From Vibrio sp. CAU 1672 (GTDB taxonomy: Bacteria > Pseudomonadota > Gammaproteobacteria > Enterobacterales > Vibrionaceae), in the NCBI RefSeq assembly GCF_029223195.1, contig NZ_JARHUF010000001.1, positions 310,001 through 374,000 on the forward strand: a DNA stretch of 64,000 nucleotides, read 5' to 3'. This document shows, in pieces, positions 1 to 9,504 of the stretch. Position numbers and translations under genes: made by a program. Every line of letters begins with the position of its first letter. Position 1 is the first letter of the stretch. A model generated the notes under the pieces. It was given only the letters and a program-made list of their open reading frames with translations, ran no database searches and had not been told where the DNA came from.

Positions 1-125
1 TATTAAAACCAGTTTCGTAACAACAACTGTACAGCCTGGCTAAATATATGCACCCAATTGATTAATATTTTATTCATCAAACTAAAACGCTATGGTTGAG
101 GCAGTTGACCGGGGCACCATAACGA

Positions 126-884
126 TTATAAATTCATCAGTCGGATCCCAACACCAATCCGGGTATGTGAATGATTATAATCAATCAAAGTTTCACCGTA
201 GCCATGATAACCCTGAATATATACACCGAGCAGTTCGTTGAAATAAAACGTATAACCTAGCTCTACACCGCCTTTGTCGGTAGCGAAATTATAAAACCCC
301 CGAGTATTGATCACACCGGCCCGGATATGCACTTTCGCCCATAACTCATAGGGTGCGAAGTAATCCTTCATTTCTTTATTTTCAGTACTAATGACCCACC
401 AGGCGTGGACACCGTATTCAACCGGGCCCTCAAAGCGCTCTGCGGCAACGTAAAGCCGATCCCAACTACGAGAAAGCGTACTCGATTGGCCATTAGATTC
501 GTGCTTGTAGCCAGCTTCTACATGGTTAAATAACAACATGTTCGATTGATGAGCGACAAAAAGCTGAGGTTTGTAATTGGTTTCACGGAAAGGTGAAGAA
601 ATGCCTGAGTTAGCCAGTTGCCACAATGATTTCTGGGTATAGGAACCCATTACGGCTGTAGCAGGGTTAAACCGGTAAAACGGCACAGCAGCGGATAACT
701 GAAATTTGACTTCAAAGTGCTGCAGGGAGTCCATCTCTGAGCCGAGCTTATCATATTCAGACTGATTAACATCCGAGGTGTAAGTGCCCAGAACATAGTT
801 GTCTTCATATGTGGCAATATGGGTCAGGCTTTTCCCGTACGCCAGTACGGGACACAATAAAAACGGAATCGCTTTATACTTCAT
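126..884 (-). CDS. pldA: Outer-membrane phospholipase A (OMPLA)
   Basis: Hydrolyses phospholipids that reach the outer leaflet of the outer membrane; the family is Ca2+-dependent and acts as a dimer. Seen: 252 aa, a hydrophobic leader over residues 1-17, alternating aromatic strands typical of a beta barrel, and the signature HESNG with His128 and Ser130 as nucleophile pair. The position matching E. coli catalytic Asn156 is Asp142 (motif RSWDRLY instead of RSWNRLY), so the triad reads His-Ser-Asp. A shine-dalgarno-like AAGGAAG lies just upstream of the start, with a 6-bp GC hairpin in front of it. The family member from E. coli is 289 aa, so this one is somewhat short. Identification is firm; activity is inferred. 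Confidence 0.92.
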   Translation of the reverse strand: MKYKAIPFLLCPVLAYGKSLTHIATYEDNYVLGTYTSDVNQSEYDKLGSEMDSLQHFEVKFQLSAAVPFYRFNPATAVMGSYTQKSLWQLANSGISSPFRETNYKPQLFVAHQSNMLLFNHVEAGYKHESNGQSSTLSRSWDRLYVAAERFEGPVEYGVHAWWVISTENKEMKDYFAPYELWAKVHIRAGVINTRGFYNFATDKGGVELGYTFYFNELLGVYIQGYHGYGETLIDYNHSHTRIGVGIRLMNL

Positions 885-1020
885 TGTCTTCCTTCAAGCC
901 GCCACACTTGGCGGCAAACACATTCCTCATGGGGTTCAGTACCCGCCATGATCAAATTCAGGAAGCACAATGAGCAATTATCATACCATATTCAAGACGC
1001 CACCATGATGCATTCGGGTT
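885..1020 (-). promoter_or_regulatory. pldA leader with GC hairpin next to the ribosome binding site
   Basis: The 136-bp gap between the helicase and pldA holds a perfect 6-bp stem (GCCGCC, 6-nt loop, GGCGGC) at 898-915. On the minus strand it ends 3 nt before the ribosome binding site at 888-894. No T-run follows, so it is not an ordinary terminator; it may affect translation or mRNA stability. Function is inference only. Confidence 0.4.
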
Positions 1021-3378
1021 TTATCTTATATCAATAACCCGACTGGCCTTACGGTATTGCACCCTCCACCCCTGCCATCTGGGTAGCTCCCACCGCTTCG
1101 GGTCTCCTTTTCTGTTCCCCCCGGCATACACCACTTGCACCAGTTTTCTGGCCGGGAAATACTCCACATCCAGTTTAAGTTCAGCCAATACCAACTTCAG
1201 TGGAAACCGCTCGGCAAACTCTGCGTACTCCCACTCTGGTATGCCATGAAAGGGGAAATCATCACTCTCAAACAGTGCCATATCGTCAATGCTTTCCACC
1301 CCAAGCGTGTGTAACTGCTCAGTCAGCCAAGTTGAAAAATTGAGTTCGTCCAGCTCTTTCGACGATACAGGGGCCGGATTAAGTTCAAGTGCATTATACA
1401 ATTTCCAGTGTTGCAACTGCTGCTTTCTCAATGGGGCAAAACCAGCTAACAAAGTTTCATTTTCAACCATCTCAACAATCGAGTGGATTGCCACTTCACC
1501 TTCCAGTGGCTGATATTCAGTCGCGATCGTCCGTCCGGCGTAGAGCAGATGCATGGTTGCCCTGGGAATGGGTTCATCGTAATTGGTTTCGCCTTGTTGC
1601 CATTCACCCAGTTCCAGCTCCCGCAATAATGAGAGCGAAACAGGCATCATGACCGACGCCAGATTGAGCGTCTGCCTGCTGCCGCGTCCGGGTAAGCTGT
1701 GACTATCTAGTACCAATGCCGCTTCTGCCTTTTCCGGGAAACGGCTATTGCGCCCGGCCACCATTTCAACCGCGCCATTTGCCAACGCCTCCCGACGACG
1801 TGCACGGCGGACAAAAACCAGCTCAGGGTGCAGCGTCGCAATCTCCTTCGCCAGCCCCTCTCGGTTAAGGCGCGAGGCAACTTCCAAATCGGGCAGACCG
1901 AACACCTCACGCATCTGCTTCGCCAATCCTTGCGCCTCTTCAACAATGCTCTTGTCTAAGGATACCCCAGGCAATGGTTCACCTCTGACTAATCGAATCA
2001 ATACGCTGGCATCGCAACCATATGGCTCTCCCTGCGCTAACGCCTCAGCCTCATCCCCGCCTGATAATTGATATAACTGCCCCGGAACAGAGAGTGCCGC
2101 AGCAAGGTCTATCATGGCTTCTTTGTTGGCTTTACTCTGAATACGAGTAACCAGGTCAGCAAACAAAGCATCAATCGGCAGCGGGTAAACGCTCTGGCCG
2201 TGTTCCGTAATACGCCCCTCATTATTCAGTGCATCCATCCCCTGAAGCGTCTGCAGTGCCTGCAACAATGGTTTTTCTGGTAACGGATCAAGAAACTCCA
2301 GTTCGTTCAGGCGGTATCCGCAACAGGCCGCGGCCAGCATCGGCTCAACCAGTTCTTCCCGTTGCAGCTCCGGCGGGGTTACCGCTTCGAGCGGCGCGTG
2401 CTCACCATATAATCGGATACAGGAGCCCTCTCTCACCCGTCCGGCACGCCCGGCACGCTGCGCTGCACTGGCCTTAGAGATATGTGTCAGCGCCAGCGCG
2501 GTACGACCGTTCCGCTGTAGGGTTCGTCTTTCCAAACCACTATCAATCACCATAGTAATGTTAGGAATTGTCAGGGAGGTCTCCGCCACATTAGTCGACA
2601 GCACCACTTTTTGCTGCGGTTGCTGGGTCAAAGCCCGCATCCGTTCGTTATCGCTGACAGAAGCGTGCAACTTGGTGATGAGTACGCCATCAAGGCTCTG
2701 TAACGCCTGTGCACAATGATTGATCTCTTTTCTCCCGGGCAAGAACACCAGTATGTCCCCTTGCTCATCCATCATCGCCTGTTTGATCGTATCAATGACA
2801 TGCGATTCACAGCTTCTTTTGTCGGGCAGATAATGACTGTCCCGGGCTTGATGGCACACCGAAACGGGAAAACAACGCCCTTCAGAACGCAAGCGCTCCG
2901 CGCCAAGATAACGGGCTAACTTCGCGCCTTCGATAGTCGCGGAGGTAACGATTAAACGGTGTTGCTGCGAATGCTTGATGATGGCGGTCAACAGGTCGAT
3001 ATCCCAGCGGCGTTCATGAAACTCATCAATCATTACCACCGAGAAATTGGCCAGTTTATCTTCAGCAAACCAGCGCAATGCAACACCGGGAGTGACAAAC
3101 ACGACCTGAGTATCAGGGTCAAAACGAGTATGCAATTTAATGGCATAACCTATTTTTTTACCCAGCGGCTCGCCAGATTGCCCGGCCAGGTATTCTGCCA
3201 GCGAAGTACAGGCGATACGTCTCGGTTCGATAACCAACACCCGCCCATGCTCAGCAGCCCAGAGAGGCAGGCGGGTAGACTTACCTGAACCGGTTTCGGC
3301 TTCAACAACAAGGTGATGCCGGGGTAATAAGGTATCAAAATCGGAACGTAAACTCTCAATGGGTAATGTTTGGGACAT
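1021..3378 (-). CDS. DEAH-box ATP-dependent helicase, HrpA/HrpB-like
   Basis: Putative RNA helicase of the DEAH family. Seen: Walker A AETGSGKST near residue 30, a DEFH Walker B variant (VVMIDEFHERRW) near residue 118, motif III SAT, and motif VI QRAGRAGR near residue 307, followed by a winged-helix/HA2-type region. At 785 aa it is the size of HrpB rather than the ~1300 aa HrpA, but the C-terminus (ending YRKASRVIDIR) does not look like E. coli HrpB, so it may be a separate Vibrio subfamily. It stands alone between pldA and maeA, transcribed on the minus strand. The substrate is unknown. The DEFH box replaces the textbook DEAH and is seen directly. Confidence 0.85.
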   Translation of the reverse strand: MSQTLPIESLRSDFDTLLPRHHLVVEAETGSGKSTRLPLWAAEHGRVLVIEPRRIACTSLAEYLAGQSGEPLGKKIGYAIKLHTRFDPDTQVVFVTPGVALRWFAEDKLANFSVVMIDEFHERRWDIDLLTAIIKHSQQHRLIVTSATIEGAKLARYLGAERLRSEGRCFPVSVCHQARDSHYLPDKRSCESHVIDTIKQAMMDEQGDILVFLPGRKEINHCAQALQSLDGVLITKLHASVSDNERMRALTQQPQQKVVLSTNVAETSLTIPNITMVIDSGLERRTLQRNGRTALALTHISKASAAQRAGRAGRVREGSCIRLYGEHAPLEAVTPPELQREELVEPMLAAACCGYRLNELEFLDPLPEKPLLQALQTLQGMDALNNEGRITEHGQSVYPLPIDALFADLVTRIQSKANKEAMIDLAAALSVPGQLYQLSGGDEAEALAQGEPYGCDASVLIRLVRGEPLPGVSLDKSIVEEAQGLAKQMREVFGLPDLEVASRLNREGLAKEIATLHPELVFVRRARRREALANGAVEMVAGRNSRFPEKAEAALVLDSHSLPGRGSRQTLNLASVMMPVSLSLLRELELGEWQQGETNYDEPIPRATMHLLYAGRTIATEYQPLEGEVAIHSIVEMVENETLLAGFAPLRKQQLQHWKLYNALELNPAPVSSKELDELNFSTWLTEQLHTLGVESIDDMALFESDDFPFHGIPEWEYAEFAERFPLKLVLAELKLDVEYFPARKLVQVVYAGGNRKGDPKRWELPRWQGWRVQYRKASRVIDIR

Positions 3379-3642
3379 ATAGATGCTGGCTTTTCATTGT
3401 TGGAACACCGGCATTATACCCAACTAAGCGCAAGATGCTCAGATATCCGTATCAAGCCGCCTAAGGCTCGCGATGCAGCAAAGTCCCTTCGGCAGTATTG
3501 GGTAATTGAACAAATTTGAACCTTACAACAAGAATTTTTACGATATTGCGTTGATGTACATCAACGATTGTTTACAACTAATTGCAAATCCCGTTAGAAT
3601 TTTCGCCGCATCCTTCATCCTATACCCTACATAAGGCACCGA

Positions 3643-5331
3643 ATGAATAACGACAAACGCCCACTCTATATTCCTTACGCCGGCCCAGCACTGCTCGCGA
3701 CCCCTCTGTTAAACAAAGGCAGTGCATTCTCAGCGGAAGAGCGCAGTTCCTTCAACCTGGAAGGTCTGCTTCCTGAAAGCACAGAAACTATTCAGGAACA
3801 GGTTGAGCGTGCTTATCAGCAGTACAAGAGCTTTGAAAGCGATATGGACAAGCACATTTACTTGCGTAATATTCAAGACACCAATGAGACCCTGTTTTAC
3901 CGCCTGGTTCAAAACCACATTTCTGAAATGATGCCAATCATCTACACCCCAACGGTTGGCGCCGCGTGCGAAAACTTCTCCAATATTTACCGTCGCGGCC
4001 GTGGCCTGTTCATCTCTTACCCGAACCGCGACCGTATCGATGATCTGCTCAACAACGCAGCTAACCATAACGTAAAAGTTATTGTTGTAACTGATGGCGA
4101 GCGAATTCTGGGTTTAGGCGACCAGGGGATTGGCGGAATGGGGATCCCGATTGGTAAGTTATCGTTATACACCGCATGTGGCGGTATCAGTCCGGCATAC
4201 ACGCTACCTATCGTTCTGGACGTAGGTACCAACAATCCGCAACGACTGGCAGATCCGATGTACATGGGTTGGCGCCATCCACGTATTACCGGAGCAGAAT
4301 ATGACGCTTTTGTTGAGGAGTTCATTCAAGCCGTGCAACGCCGCTGGCCCGATGCCCTGATCCAATTCGAAGACTTTGCACAAAAAAATGCCATGCCACT
4401 GCTGGAACGCTACAAAAACCGCATCTGTTGCTTCAATGATGATATTCAGGGCACAGCGGCTGTGACGGTCGGCTCTTTGTTAGCGGCGTGTAAGGCGGCT
4501 GGCAGTAAATTGTCTGAGCAACGCATTACCTTTTTAGGTGCTGGTTCTGCCGGGTGTGGTATTGCAGAAGCGATCATCGCCCAAATGGTTTCAGAAGGTA
4601 TTTCGGATAGCCAAGCCCGCTCGCAGGTATACATGGTTGACCGCTGGGGCTTGCTGCAAGAGGGTATGCCAAACTTACTAGACTTCCAGCAGCGCCTGGT
4701 ACAAAAAGCCCAAAACACCAAGGAGTGGCAAAGTGAAGGCAACGGCTTCTCACTGCTGGATGTAATGCGCAATGCCACACCAACCGTATTGATTGGTGTT
4801 TCTGGTGCGCCAGGCCTCTTCAGCCAGGAAGTAATCCAGGAGATGCATAAACACTGCCCACGCCCAATCGTATTCCCGCTGTCTAACCCGACCAGCCGCG
4901 TAGAAGCCACCCCGAACGACATCATTCGCTGGACAAACGGTGAGGCCCTGGTCGCAACCGGCAGCCCGTTCGAACCCGTGACTCACGAAGGCAAAACATA
5001 CCCTATTGCTCAGTGTAACAACAGCTACATTTTTCCGGGTATTGGCTTAGGTGTGCTGGCGGTTAACGCCAAGCGGGTGACCGATGAGATGCTGATGGAA
5101 TCAAGCCGCGCTTTGGCATCCTGCTCCCCACTCTCAATTAACGGTCACGGGGCTTTACTGCCACCACTGGAAGAAATTCACCACGTATCGAAGAAAATTG
5201 CGTTTGCGGTAGGCAAGAAAGCCATCGAGCAAGGCGTTGCGCTGGAGATCACCGATGAAGCACTTCAACACGCGATAGACCAAGCCTTCTGGCAACCCGT
5301 CTATCGCCGTTACAAACGCACGGCATTCTAA
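3643..5331 (+). CDS. maeA: NAD-dependent malic enzyme
   Basis: Oxidative decarboxylation of L-malate to pyruvate and CO2 with NAD+, linking the TCA cycle to pyruvate in the cytoplasm. Seen: 562 aa, the full family length; malic N-terminal domain with [19 protein letters not shown] and the signature [17 protein letters not shown] near residue 155-171; metal-binding FEDFAQKNA followed by [18 protein letters not shown]; Rossmann motif [12 protein letters not shown] near residue 305. Start ATG is preceded by a weak AAGG (AUAAGGCACCGA). It is monocistronic, with a good terminator downstream. Assignment to the long NAD-type (SfcA/MaeA) rather than the NADP MaeB type follows from length and absence of a phosphotransacetylase domain. 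Confidence 0.95.
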   Translation: MNNDKRPLYIPYAGPALLATPLLNKGSAFSAEERSSFNLEGLLPESTETIQEQVERAYQQYKSFESDMDKHIYLRNIQDTNETLFYRLVQNHISEMMPIIYTPTVGAACENFSNIYRRGRGLFISYPNRDRIDDLLNNAANHNVKVIVVTDGERILGLGDQGIGGMGIPIGKLSLYTACGGISPAYTLPIVLDVGTNNPQRLADPMYMGWRHPRITGAEYDAFVEEFIQAVQRRWPDALIQFEDFAQKNAMPLLERYKNRICCFNDDIQGTAAVTVGSLLAACKAAGSKLSEQRITFLGAGSAGCGIAEAIIAQMVSEGISDSQARSQVYMVDRWGLLQEGMPNLLDFQQRLVQKAQNTKEWQSEGNGFSLLDVMRNATPTVLIGVSGAPGLFSQEVIQEMHKHCPRPIVFPLSNPTSRVEATPNDIIRWTNGEALVATGSPFEPVTHEGKTYPIAQCNNSYIFPGIGLGVLAVNAKRVTDEMLMESSRALASCSPLSINGHGALLPPLEEIHHVSKKIAFAVGKKAIEQGVALEITDEALQHAIDQAFWQPVYRRYKRTAF

Positions 5332-5354
5332 AAACCATCTCCATGGCCAGTATC

Positions 5355-5387
5355 AAAGCCCCAAGACCTAGGGGCTTTTGATTTTTA
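5355..5387 (+). terminator. Rho-independent terminator after maeA
   Basis: Stem AAAGCCCC / GGGGCTTT with an 8-nt loop, followed by a T-rich tail (TTGATTTTTAT). It closes the malic enzyme transcript before the SanA-like gene. Confidence 0.8.
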
Positions 5388-5454
5388 TAAGCTTTTTCTC
5401 CTGATAACAAGATTTCCGTACAAATAGACTTCTCTATTTTGTCCGCTATCGGAT

Positions 5455-6225
5455 ATGATGAGCAGCATGAAATTTATCAAAGAAATCCCACGCATGTTGC
5501 GGGCCTGGAAAAAGCGGCTTTGCAAGTGTCGATTCACTTGGCCGCGTATTTCACTCCTGACTGCGATTCTCTTCATTGGGGCAACGCTCGCCATTATCGC
5601 GATCGATCGCTGGGTCGTGCTACAGGCAGAAGACAAAATTTTCACTTCTTATGATGCTCTGCCCGAGCATGAAGTTGCTGTAGTGCTCGGGACCAGCAAA
5701 TACATCGGGAAAACCCTCAATACTTATTACTCACATCGTATTGATGCCGCAATCAAACTGTATGAGCGCGGTAAGGTAAAACAATTTTTACTCACCGGTG
5801 ATAACGCACACCGTTCTTACAATGAACCCTGGACCATGAAGCGCGACATGCTTAAAGCCGGTGTGCCGGATAAAGTGCTGCACCTCGACTATGCCGGTTT
5901 TCGGACCTTAGATTCAATTGTCCGGGCTAAAAAGATTTTTGCATCAGAACGCTTCCTGATTGTTACCCAACGCTTTCACTGCGAGCGGGCCTTATTTATT
6001 GCCCACGCCTATAACATTAATGCCCAGTGCCTGGCTGTCGCCGGCCCAACTACCAATCGCCAGCAAACCTCAATGCGTTTACGTGAACTAATGGCACGAA
6101 CCAAAGCCTTTTTGGACTTGTATATTATTAATACCCAGCCTAAGTTTCTTGGCCCGCCAGAGCCCATTCTGGCCGTCAGTGATGAGCAAGAGAAAACTCA
6201 GCCAGCCATAAACGCCACCCCATAA
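5455..6225 (+). CDS. SanA-like envelope protein (DUF218/YdcF family)
   Basis: Inner-membrane protein with a periplasmic DUF218 domain; E. coli SanA influences vancomycin exclusion at high temperature, but the reaction is not known. Seen: 256 aa, basic N-terminus, a single membrane segment about residues 28-50 (ISLLTAILFIGATLAIIAI), then VVLGTSKYIGKTLNTYYSHRIDAA and LLTGDN, typical of the family. The C-terminal tail past residue 240 is polar. The start may be ATG 5455 or ATG 5467; neither has a strong ribosome binding site. It has its own 10-bp hairpin downstream. Confidence 0.85.
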   Translation: MMSSMKFIKEIPRMLRAWKKRLCKCRFTWPRISLLTAILFIGATLAIIAIDRWVVLQAEDKIFTSYDALPEHEVAVVLGTSKYIGKTLNTYYSHRIDAAIKLYERGKVKQFLLTGDNAHRSYNEPWTMKRDMLKAGVPDKVLHLDYAGFRTLDSIVRAKKIFASERFLIVTQRFHCERALFIAHAYNINAQCLAVAGPTTNRQQTSMRLRELMARTKAFLDLYIINTQPKFLGPPEPILAVSDEQEKTQPAINATP

Positions 6226-6251
6226 CAACCAGCTAACAATTAATTAAAAAT

Positions 6252-6275
6252 AAATGGGTAGATGTCTACCCATTT
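6252..6275 (+). terminator. Hairpin after the SanA-like gene, possible terminator
   Basis: Perfect 10-bp stem AAATGGGTAG / CTACCCATTT with a 4-nt loop, 26 nt after the stop codon. It lacks a T-run, so termination would be weak; it could instead protect the 3' end. Confidence 0.45.
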
Positions 6276-6424
6276 CGCAATTCTAACCTCACAATTTGCC
6301 GCTCATACCTTTATTCACCGCCCCTTCCTTTGCATTTTCATTGTAACATTTTCTCAATAACTAAAAACAAGTCGGTTACGTTGCTATAAAAAATACTATA
6401 AGGCAATGCAAAAGGAGCACTACT

Positions 6425-7795
6425 ATGACTGCACTCGCTGTGACACTGAAGAACTGGTTCTTCACCCGTAACAGCATGATTTTGATCGCCAATATCGTGC
6501 TGTTTGCTATTTTACTTAATACCCTACCGTTTGATCCCAAAGTAGTAACAGGCCTGAGTATTCTGGTCTTTGTTGCCGTGCTTTGGCTTACTGAGGCAAT
6601 TCATGTCAGCATTACCGCCTTGCTCGTACCATTGCTGGCAGTTTTCCTTGGCGTGTTTAACACTCAAGCGGCGCTGAACAATTTTTCCAACTCGATCATT
6701 TTCCTGTTTCTGGGTGGATTTGCATTGGCCGCCGCATTACATAAACAAAAGCTCGACCAGGCGATTGCCGATAAAGTTCTGCTGATCGCACGCGGCAAAA
6801 TGTCAGTGGCGGTATTTATGCTGTTTGGTGTAAGTGCAGGCCTGTCAATGTGGATCTCCAACACCGCCACCACGGCAATGATGCTGCCCCTGGTTCTGGG
6901 CGTAATGACCAAACTCGATAGTGAAAAAAATCACCGTACTTTCCTGTTTGTTCTGCTTGGGATTGCGTACAGCGCATCAATTGGCGGGATTGCCACCCTC
7001 GTCGGTAGCCCACCTAACGCAATCGCCGCTGCCGAAGTCGGATTGAACTTTACTGAATGGATGAAATTAGGTCTTCCCATCTCAATGATGCTGTTACCGA
7101 TTGCGCTGCTGATCCTATATGTGATGACCAAGCCCGACCTAGGCCATAAATTTGAACTCAGCCACCAGCCTGTTGAATGGACCAACGGCAAAATGATCAC
7201 TCTGGCGATCTTCTTGTTCACAGTCACGCTTTGGATCTTCAGCAAACCGATCAACGCCATGCTGGGTGGGTTCGCCAAGTTTGATACTCTGGTCGCAATT
7301 GGCGCTATCCTGTTACTTGGTGCATCTCGCGCCGTAGAGTGGAAAGATATTGAAAAAACCACCGACTGGGGCGTACTTATCCTGTTTGGTGGCGGTATTT
7401 GTCTGAGCAACATCTTAAAGGTAACCGGTACCAGCGTATTCCTGGCGCACGGGTTAAGCGGCTTCTTGGAGCAGGCGGGCGTTTTACTAACCATTTTAGC
7501 TGTGGTTGCTTTCGTGGTCTTTCTAACCGAGTTTGCCAGTAACACCGCAAGTGCGGCTCTGCTGGTGCCGGTGTTCGCTACTATTGCTGAAGCGTTGGGC
7601 CTGTCACCGGTCATTCTTTCAGCGCTTATCGCTGTCGCCGCTTCCTGTGCATTCATGTTACCGGTCGCAACCCCACCAAATGCCATTGTCTTTGGTACCG
7701 GCCACATCAAACAACAAGAGATGATGAGAATTGGTTTAGTGCTCAATATCGCCTGTATTGGTGCATTAACCCTGTTTGCCTGGCTCTTCTGGTAA
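6425..7795 (+). CDS. DASS-family sodium/anion symporter (SLC13 type)
   Basis: Inner-membrane carrier of the divalent anion:Na+ symporter family, whose members move di- and tricarboxylates with sodium. Seen: 456 aa, about 11-12 hydrophobic segments, and the paired substrate/Na+ motifs SNTAT (residue ~145) and SNTAS (residue ~370), each followed by a proline-rich hairpin motif (LVGSPPNAI and [14 protein letters not shown]). AAAGGAGC gives a strong ribosome binding site 9 nt before the ATG. Substrate (malate, succinate, citrate or sulfate) cannot be read from sequence; a dicarboxylate fits the malic enzyme 1 kb upstream, which is inference. Confidence 0.88.
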   Translation: MTALAVTLKNWFFTRNSMILIANIVLFAILLNTLPFDPKVVTGLSILVFVAVLWLTEAIHVSITALLVPLLAVFLGVFNTQAALNNFSNSIIFLFLGGFALAAALHKQKLDQAIADKVLLIARGKMSVAVFMLFGVSAGLSMWISNTATTAMMLPLVLGVMTKLDSEKNHRTFLFVLLGIAYSASIGGIATLVGSPPNAIAAAEVGLNFTEWMKLGLPISMMLLPIALLILYVMTKPDLGHKFELSHQPVEWTNGKMITLAIFLFTVTLWIFSKPINAMLGGFAKFDTLVAIGAILLLGASRAVEWKDIEKTTDWGVLILFGGGICLSNILKVTGTSVFLAHGLSGFLEQAGVLLTILAVVAFVVFLTEFASNTASAALLVPVFATIAEALGLSPVILSALIAVAASCAFMLPVATPPNAIVFGTGHIKQQEMMRIGLVLNIACIGALTLFAWLFW

Positions 7796-7872
7796 AAAGA
7801 GCACTACATGGCTGATCTTGGTCATCGACCAGATGCCCCATGTTTCCCCCGGCGTTGATCAGCAATTTATTT

Positions 7873-7899
7873 CGGTGGCCAACAGGCCACCGTTTTTTT
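7873..7899 (+). terminator. Rho-independent terminator after the DASS symporter
   Basis: Stem CGGTGGCC / GGCCACCG with a 4-nt loop AACA and seven T residues. It separates the symporter from the convergent diguanylate cyclase gene, whose stop lies 5 nt further. Confidence 0.92.
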
Positions 7900-7903
7900 A
7901 TGC

Positions 7904-9241
7904 CTAACTCGCCTCAGCCGTACCTACCGTCATTAGCCCATAATTGACTTCCACCCGGTTGCGACCAAGATCTTTTGCCTGGTAGAGCGCTTCATCTGCG
8001 CGTGCCAGCGCTTCGGTCACTCGTTCATTTTGCAGCTCCGCAATACCAATACTGCAAGTAAGCGTATTACCATGCAGCCAAAGATGGTTCTCGACATGCT
8101 TACGAATACGCTCAGCCTTTTCTGCCGCAAATTGAAGCGTCACATCCGGGCAAAACAATACAAATTCCTCCCCGCCCCAACGAACCAGTCGATCTTCAGC
8201 CTCAAGTGCACTGGCGATAACCATCACAAACTCACGCAGAATATCATCACCCATTTGGTGACCAAATTGATCGTTAACCGCTTTAAAATGATCTAAATCC
8301 AAGTACAAAATGGACAGAGAGTTGTGCCCCCACCTGACTTGGCGCGCCTGCCGTTCAAGCCATTCCCGAACGGCGTGACGATTCATAGCGCCGGTCAGTG
8401 CATCACGATGAGCCAGTTCAGCAAACTCAAAGTTCTGGGCTCGCAGGGAGTGGTAGAGTTTTTTTAAATGACGGTGTCGCTTTTGTGCTTCGTCAATCGC
8501 GTTTTTACGCTTTCTCAGCTCACTCAACGAAAATGCCAGACCGAGAGCCATCCAGGAAAAAAGCAAGACAAACAGCAGCGTTTCCCGAGGGAGGTAAGTA
8601 CCTTCAAATTCAATTTTGTCGATGATGATCTTATGGCTGCCATACCCTGCTCCGGCTCCGGTAGACAAATCTATCCGGGTCACATTGGCATACTCCGGCG
8701 CAGAATATTCTATCGGCACATCATTATCAGCAAGCCACCAAGTCATCACTTGAAGATTTTTGATTGGGATCTCGAGCGTTTCGGTCTGCTCAGCAGAGTC
8801 AAACTGAACCCCATTGTATTTGATCGTATACTCCTCACCCGGGACAGAATAAGCCGGGTTAAAATTGCGTAAATACAAGCGCAGTTTTCTCTCACCATCT
8901 CCGGCTTGTAAATAGCGCAGTTTCACTCGAACAGTATGATAATTGGACAGATCAATCCCTTGATTTGCTTTAACCACATCGGTGTATACAGAAAGGCCAC
9001 AATATGGCCAGGCATAATCACTTTGCTTCAGCTCACAACTCAGCTCGAGCCTGTCACCCTGCCAGTCAATATCAGCGCGGCTTAAGCCCCCCTCTGAAAC
9101 ATCGCTGGTGACATGAAAGTCAAACTTGTTTGGCGTAATTTGCAGCTTACGTGTGTCACCAAACAAGCTGTACAGCCCAACCACACCAATAGTGCTCAGT
9201 GACAATGCAAAAACGAGTTTGTGTATCCACTTCAGATTCAT
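7904..9241 (-). CDS. Membrane diguanylate cyclase with periplasmic beta-rich sensor
   Basis: Makes cyclic di-GMP from two GTP. Seen: 445 aa; TM about residues 9-28; a ~185-residue periplasmic part rich in beta strands that resembles CIA30/carbohydrate-binding folds; TM about 219-238; a coiled-coil linker (residues 240-275); and a C-terminal GGDEF domain with the active-site motif RWGGEEFVLF (GGEEF at 356-360). The product-inhibition I-site RxxD expected five residues upstream reads EAED, so the Arg is missing and feedback inhibition by c-di-GMP is probably lost. Monocistronic on the minus strand. The ligand of the periplasmic domain is unknown. Confidence 0.9.
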   Translation of the reverse strand: MNLKWIHKLVFALSLSTIGVVGLYSLFGDTRKLQITPNKFDFHVTSDVSEGGLSRADIDWQGDRLELSCELKQSDYAWPYCGLSVYTDVVKANQGIDLSNYHTVRVKLRYLQAGDGERKLRLYLRNFNPAYSVPGEEYTIKYNGVQFDSAEQTETLEIPIKNLQVMTWWLADNDVPIEYSAPEYANVTRIDLSTGAGAGYGSHKIIIDKIEFEGTYLPRETLLFVLLFSWMALGLAFSLSELRKRKNAIDEAQKRHRHLKKLYHSLRAQNFEFAELAHRDALTGAMNRHAVREWLERQARQVRWGHNSLSILYLDLDHFKAVNDQFGHQMGDDILREFVMVIASALEAEDRLVRWGGEEFVLFCPDVTLQFAAEKAERIRKHVENHLWLHGNTLTCSIGIAELQNERVTEALARADEALYQAKDLGRNRVEVNYGLMTVGTAEAS

Positions 9242-9504
9242 AAGCTATGGCCTTACACCTTGAAACCTTTGACTACGAGACCTTGCCGTGACCAGAAGCT
9301 CCCACTAAACAAAATCAATTTATCAGTCATTCATTTTTTAACTAGAATTCTCATCATTCAGACAACAGTATGCCGTATCGGACGTGGTTCATAAGTGAAA
9401 ACTGCAAGGGTGAGCAGATTTTTGCGGTATAGTTCACATTAGCTTCAACAGGCAGTCAAACATACCTTTTGGTATACTGCGCAAAACACAAGAAGAGTAA
9501 TGTC

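Noticed and set aside
4446..4925. Minus-strand frame of 159 codons in maeA
   Set aside because: Antisense shadow of the malic enzyme with low-complexity composition.
6931..7746. A 271-codon open frame on the minus strand within the DASS symporter gene
   Set aside because: It is antisense to a clear transporter gene, has repetitive low-complexity composition (SNxxP-rich) and no ribosome binding site.
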